A DNA stretch of 8,524 nucleotides from positions 1-8,524 of the forward strand of contig JAKAKF010000141.1 of NCBI GenBank assembly GCA_021813595.1. The letters run 5' to 3'. The stretch is from a bacterium (GTDB taxonomy: Bacteria; SZUA-79; Acidulodesulfobacterales; Acidulodesulfobacteraceae). Positions 7,349-8,524 of the stretch are shown here, in pieces. Under the pieces are notes generated by a model. The model did no database searches. It worked only from the letters and a program-made list of their open reading frames with translations, and was not told where the DNA came from. How positions within the stretch are numbered: position 1 is the stretch's first letter; every line of letters starts with the position of its first letter. Position numbers and translations under genes: made by a program.

Positions 7349-7395
7349 TCTATAAAATTTTATTTTAAAAATTCTATTTTTGTTTTATATAAATA

Positions 7396-7423
7396 ATTAT
7401 ATCATTGTACAAAAAAAAGTCAA
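7396..7423 (-). promoter_or_regulatory. Sigma70-type promoter for the pilVWXY1 series
   Basis: On the minus strand, -35 TTGACT (7423-7418) and -10 TATAAT (7401-7396) are separated by 16 bp, with an extended -10 TGA just before the hexamer. Transcription should begin near 7389, about 40 nt before the pilV ATG. The spacer contains a run of T (A8 at 7411-7418 on the plus strand, its last base being part of the -35) and the palindrome TTGTACAA (7405-7412). The elements match consensus closely, even against the AT-rich background. Confidence 0.72.
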
Positions 7424-7459
7424 AATTTATTAATTTATTATATAACTTAATAAAAAATT

Positions 7460-7525
7460 GTAACCGAAACGTAACATAAACGAAATATAAATTTAACAAA
7501 AATGTAACATAAATTTAACTTGCCA
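7460..7525 (+). promoter_or_regulatory. Six-unit 11-bp phased direct-repeat array, PhoB/PhoP-box-like
   Basis: Contiguous 11-bp units begin at 7460, 7471, 7482, 7493, 7504 and 7515: GTAACCGAAAC, GTAACATAAAC, GAAATATAAAT, TTAACAAAAAT, GTAACATAAAT, TTAACTTGCCA. Five of six have TAAC at unit positions 2-5, each one helical turn apart. Boxes of PhoB/PhoP-family response regulators have this design: 11-bp direct repeats, TTAACA plus a 5-bp spacer in Bacillus PhoP and TGTCATA-type units in enteric PhoB. The last unit ends on the -35 of the proposed ssb promoter (relative to a start near 7555 the array covers about -95 to -30). The array also lies 37 bp upstream of the pilV -35. The repeat is seen directly; the regulator is inferred. 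Confidence 0.6.
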
Positions 7526-7548
7526 AATTGCTTTACTTAATTTATCAT
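7520..7548 (+). promoter_or_regulatory. Probable sigma70 promoter for ssb
   Basis: TTGCCA (7520-7525) and TATCAT (7543-7548) each match consensus at five of six positions and are 17 bp apart. Transcription would start near 7555, giving a leader of about 89 nt. The -35 coincides with the last unit of the 11-bp repeat array. The leader also has a 9-bp tandem duplication, TTTATCTAT (7582-7590 and 7591-7599). AT-rich sequence produces chance matches, so this is moderate evidence. Confidence 0.5.
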
Positions 7549-7634
7549 AACTTTATTGCATTAAAATATTGGATTAAAATTTTTATCTATTTTATCTATT
7601 TATTATCCTTTAACTTCATTAAATTATTCATTTT

Positions 7635-7640
7635 GGAGGT
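7635..7640 (+). promoter_or_regulatory. Strong ribosome binding site of ssb
   Basis: GGAGGT lies 3 nt (4 nt from GGAGG) before the ATG at 7644. It is the strongest Shine-Dalgarno sequence in the window, consistent with an abundant housekeeping protein and in contrast with the weak or absent sites before pilV, pilW and rnj. Confidence 0.8.
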
Positions 7641-7643
7641 TGT

Positions 7644-8135
7644 ATGGCAAGTTTAAACAAAGTAATGCTTATAGGCAATCTTGGAAAAGACCCTGAATTA
7701 AGGTACACGCCGGACGGTTTGGCTATTTTAAAGTTTTCCATTGCGACGTCGGAGTATTATAACGATAAATCCGGCAATAAAACGGAAAAAACTACTTGGC
7801 ACAATGTAGTAGTATTCGGAAAGATAGCTCAAACTCTTGCAAACTATCTTAACAAGGGAAAACAAGTTTTCGTAGAAGGCAGAATTAATAACCGTTCTTA
7901 CGATAAACAGGACGGAACTAAAGGATATATAAGCGAGGTAATCGCTAACAATATCGTTCTGCTCGGCGCAAAAGGCGGCAGCGGCGGCGCTGAACCGGCA
8001 GATGCCGATTACGGGCAGGTCTCAAACGATTATGGCTATGCGGCACAAAACGGCGGCAGTTCTTACGGCGCCGGCTCCGCAAATACCGGCGGGACGTCAA
8101 ACCAGCCGGGCGAGGACGACGATATTCCGTTTTGA
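7644..8135 (+). CDS. ssb: Single-stranded DNA-binding protein
   Basis: SSB coats single-stranded DNA in replication, repair, recombination and transformation and recruits partners through its C-terminal tip. The 163-residue protein opens with an OB-fold (about 1-110) carrying family hallmarks: LNKVMLIGNLGKDPELRYTPDG (the start of which is at residues 4-15), FSIATSEYY, KTTWHNVVVFGKIAQ, YLNKGKQVFVEGRINNRSY and the closing strand around ISEVIANNIVLLG. A Gly/Ala/Ser/Tyr-rich linker (about 113-155) is followed by the acidic tip EDDDIPF, which ends the protein and is the conserved partner-docking motif. Start is ATG after GGAGGT; stop TGA at 8133-8135, followed by a terminator. The linker DNA is clearly GC-richer than the rest of the gene, as Gly/Ala codons require. 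The gene diverges from the pilus series across a shared 295-bp regulatory region. Confidence 0.97.
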   Translation: MASLNKVMLIGNLGKDPELRYTPDGLAILKFSIATSEYYNDKSGNKTEKTTWHNVVVFGKIAQTLANYLNKGKQVFVEGRINNRSYDKQDGTKGYISEVIANNIVLLGAKGGSGGAEPADADYGQVSNDYGYAAQNGGSSYGAGSANTGGTSNQPGEDDDIPF

Positions 8136-8172
8136 CGCTTACCTTATACATATTTGTAAATTATCTAATTAT

Positions 8173-8199
8173 AACTCCCTGAATTTAGGGAGTTTTTTT
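8173..8199 (+). terminator. Rho-independent terminator of ssb
   Basis: An 8-bp perfect stem, AACTCCCT (8173-8180) pairing with AGGGAGTT (8187-8194), encloses the 6-nt loop GAATTT. The right arm runs straight into seven T (8193-8199). It starts 37 nt after the ssb stop codon. There is no matching A-rich run on the left side, so it looks one-directional. Confidence 0.9.
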
Positions 8200-8232
8200 A
8201 TTTTAAATTAATAATTTTTTTGTAAATATTTA

Positions 8233-8261
8233 TTGACAGTAATTTGGATATGTGATACATT
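8233..8261 (+). promoter_or_regulatory. Promoter of the right-edge recombinase gene, start at or next to the ATG
   Basis: A perfect -35 TTGACA (8233-8238) is followed after 17 bp by TACATT (8256-8261), preceded by an extended -10 TGA (8253-8255). A start seven bases after the -10 would be 8268, the A of the ATG, giving a leaderless or nearly leaderless mRNA. The dyad ATGT-GAT-ACAT (8250-8260) overlaps the -10 and could be an operator. Confidence 0.55.
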
Positions 8262-8267
8262 TGATTT

Positions 8268-8524
8268 ATGTTAAATTTAGAAGATTACACCCAGACTGAT
8301 TATGCCGCTAAAAGTTTTATTATGGCTGGGGGCGAAAGATATTGTTTACTTGTTAATTCTATATCGGGGATGCCTTTATTTTATCCTAATTTATACGTAA
8401 CTACGCAGGTAAGAAACCGTTCGCTTTCTTATTCCGCTATGGAAAGCGCTTTAGTGGGAATATCAGTATTGCTTCGCTTTATGCTTGAAAGAAACTTATC
8501 GTTAGAGGACAGGTTTAAAAAGGG
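8268..8524 (+). CDS. Probable tyrosine recombinase (phage-integrase-like), N-terminal part, cut by the right window edge
   Basis: The visible 85 residues resemble the SAM-like N-terminal DNA-binding region of site-specific integrases. A short beta-hairpin segment (ERYCLLVNSISGMPLFYPN, 23-41) is followed by YVTTQVRNRSLSYSAMESAL (starting at residue 43) and a helix VGISVLLRFMLERNLSLEDRF (starting at residue 63). This matches the common integrase pattern of 'P..Y...ELR..GLS..T......L..F..WL......L..RF'. The catalytic Arg...His-x-x-Arg...Tyr residues would lie further right and are not visible, so activity cannot be judged. ATG at 8268 is fixed by the in-frame TGA at 8262-8264. No Shine-Dalgarno sequence precedes it, and the promoter points to a leaderless transcript. 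Its own promoter and the terminator behind ssb make it a separate transcription unit, possibly the edge of a mobile element. An HTH regulator is a less likely alternative. Confidence 0.65.
   Translation, partial: MLNLEDYTQTDYAAKSFIMAGGERYCLLVNSISGMPLFYPNLYVTTQVRNRSLSYSAMESALVGISVLLRFMLERNLSLEDRFKK

Noticed and set aside
7352..7363. 12-bp perfect palindrome ATAAAATTTTAT in the pilV leader
   Set aside because: It consists only of A and T in an almost pure A/T stretch. Such palindromes arise by chance, and the hairpin would be weak.
7945..8211. Two overlapping open frames of about 68 codons on opposite strands at the 3' end of ssb
   Set aside because: Both arise from the GC-rich Gly/Ser linker codons of ssb read in other frames. 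Their Arg/Ala/Pro-rich products are typical shadow composition.
8136..8267. tRNA gene or attachment site after ssb
   Set aside because: The stretch holds only the ssb terminator, AT-rich sequence and the recombinase promoter. No cloverleaf or long direct repeat is visible.

Overview
The window comes from an AT-rich Gram-negative bacterium. That reading rests on a minor-pilin/PilY1 cassette, which implies type IV pili crossing an outer membrane, on a PlsC acyltransferase, and on intergenic DNA that is almost entirely A and T. RNase J next to this pilus set would fit one of the lineages formerly grouped as Deltaproteobacteria, but no phylogenetic marker here is strong enough to settle it.

Layout. 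Most of the window (about 7348 down to 1) is a single minus-strand gene series. In transcription order it is pilV (7348-6779), pilW (6688-5501), pilX (5498-4896), pilY1 (4858-1055), plsC (1025-261) and the 5' part of an RNase J gene (226-1, running off the left edge). No terminator is visible between these genes, so plsC and rnj may be read from the pilus promoter. The plus strand carries ssb (7644-8135) with a rho-independent terminator at 8173-8199. It is followed by the first 85 codons of a probable tyrosine recombinase (8268 onward, running off the right edge).

How the parts work together. PilV, PilW, PilX and PilY1 are the components of the priming and tip complex of type IVa pili. PilV and PilW have Glu at +5 of the mature pilin. 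PilX lacks it, as expected for a GspK-like tip subunit. PilY1 has an N-terminal von Willebrand A (VWA) domain with a MIDAS motif and a C-terminal PilY1-type beta-propeller, but the usual Asp-rich calcium loop of the propeller appears to be gone. It ends in a Ser/Pro tail built on a 21-bp DNA repeat.

The most striking non-coding signal is in the divergent pilV/ssb gap (7349-7643). Six contiguous 11-bp units (7460-7525) carry TAAC in phase in five of six. The geometry and core resemble the direct-repeat boxes of PhoB/PhoP-type response regulators (TTAACA every 11 bp). The array ends on the -35 of the likely ssb promoter and lies upstream of a strong extended -10 promoter for pilV. That pilV promoter contains an 8-bp homopolymer in its spacer. 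A second A8 tract sits at codons 2-4 of pilY1, reminiscent of neisserial pilC phase variation. The right-edge recombinase has a promoter placed so that transcription should begin at or next to its ATG, suggesting a leaderless mRNA.
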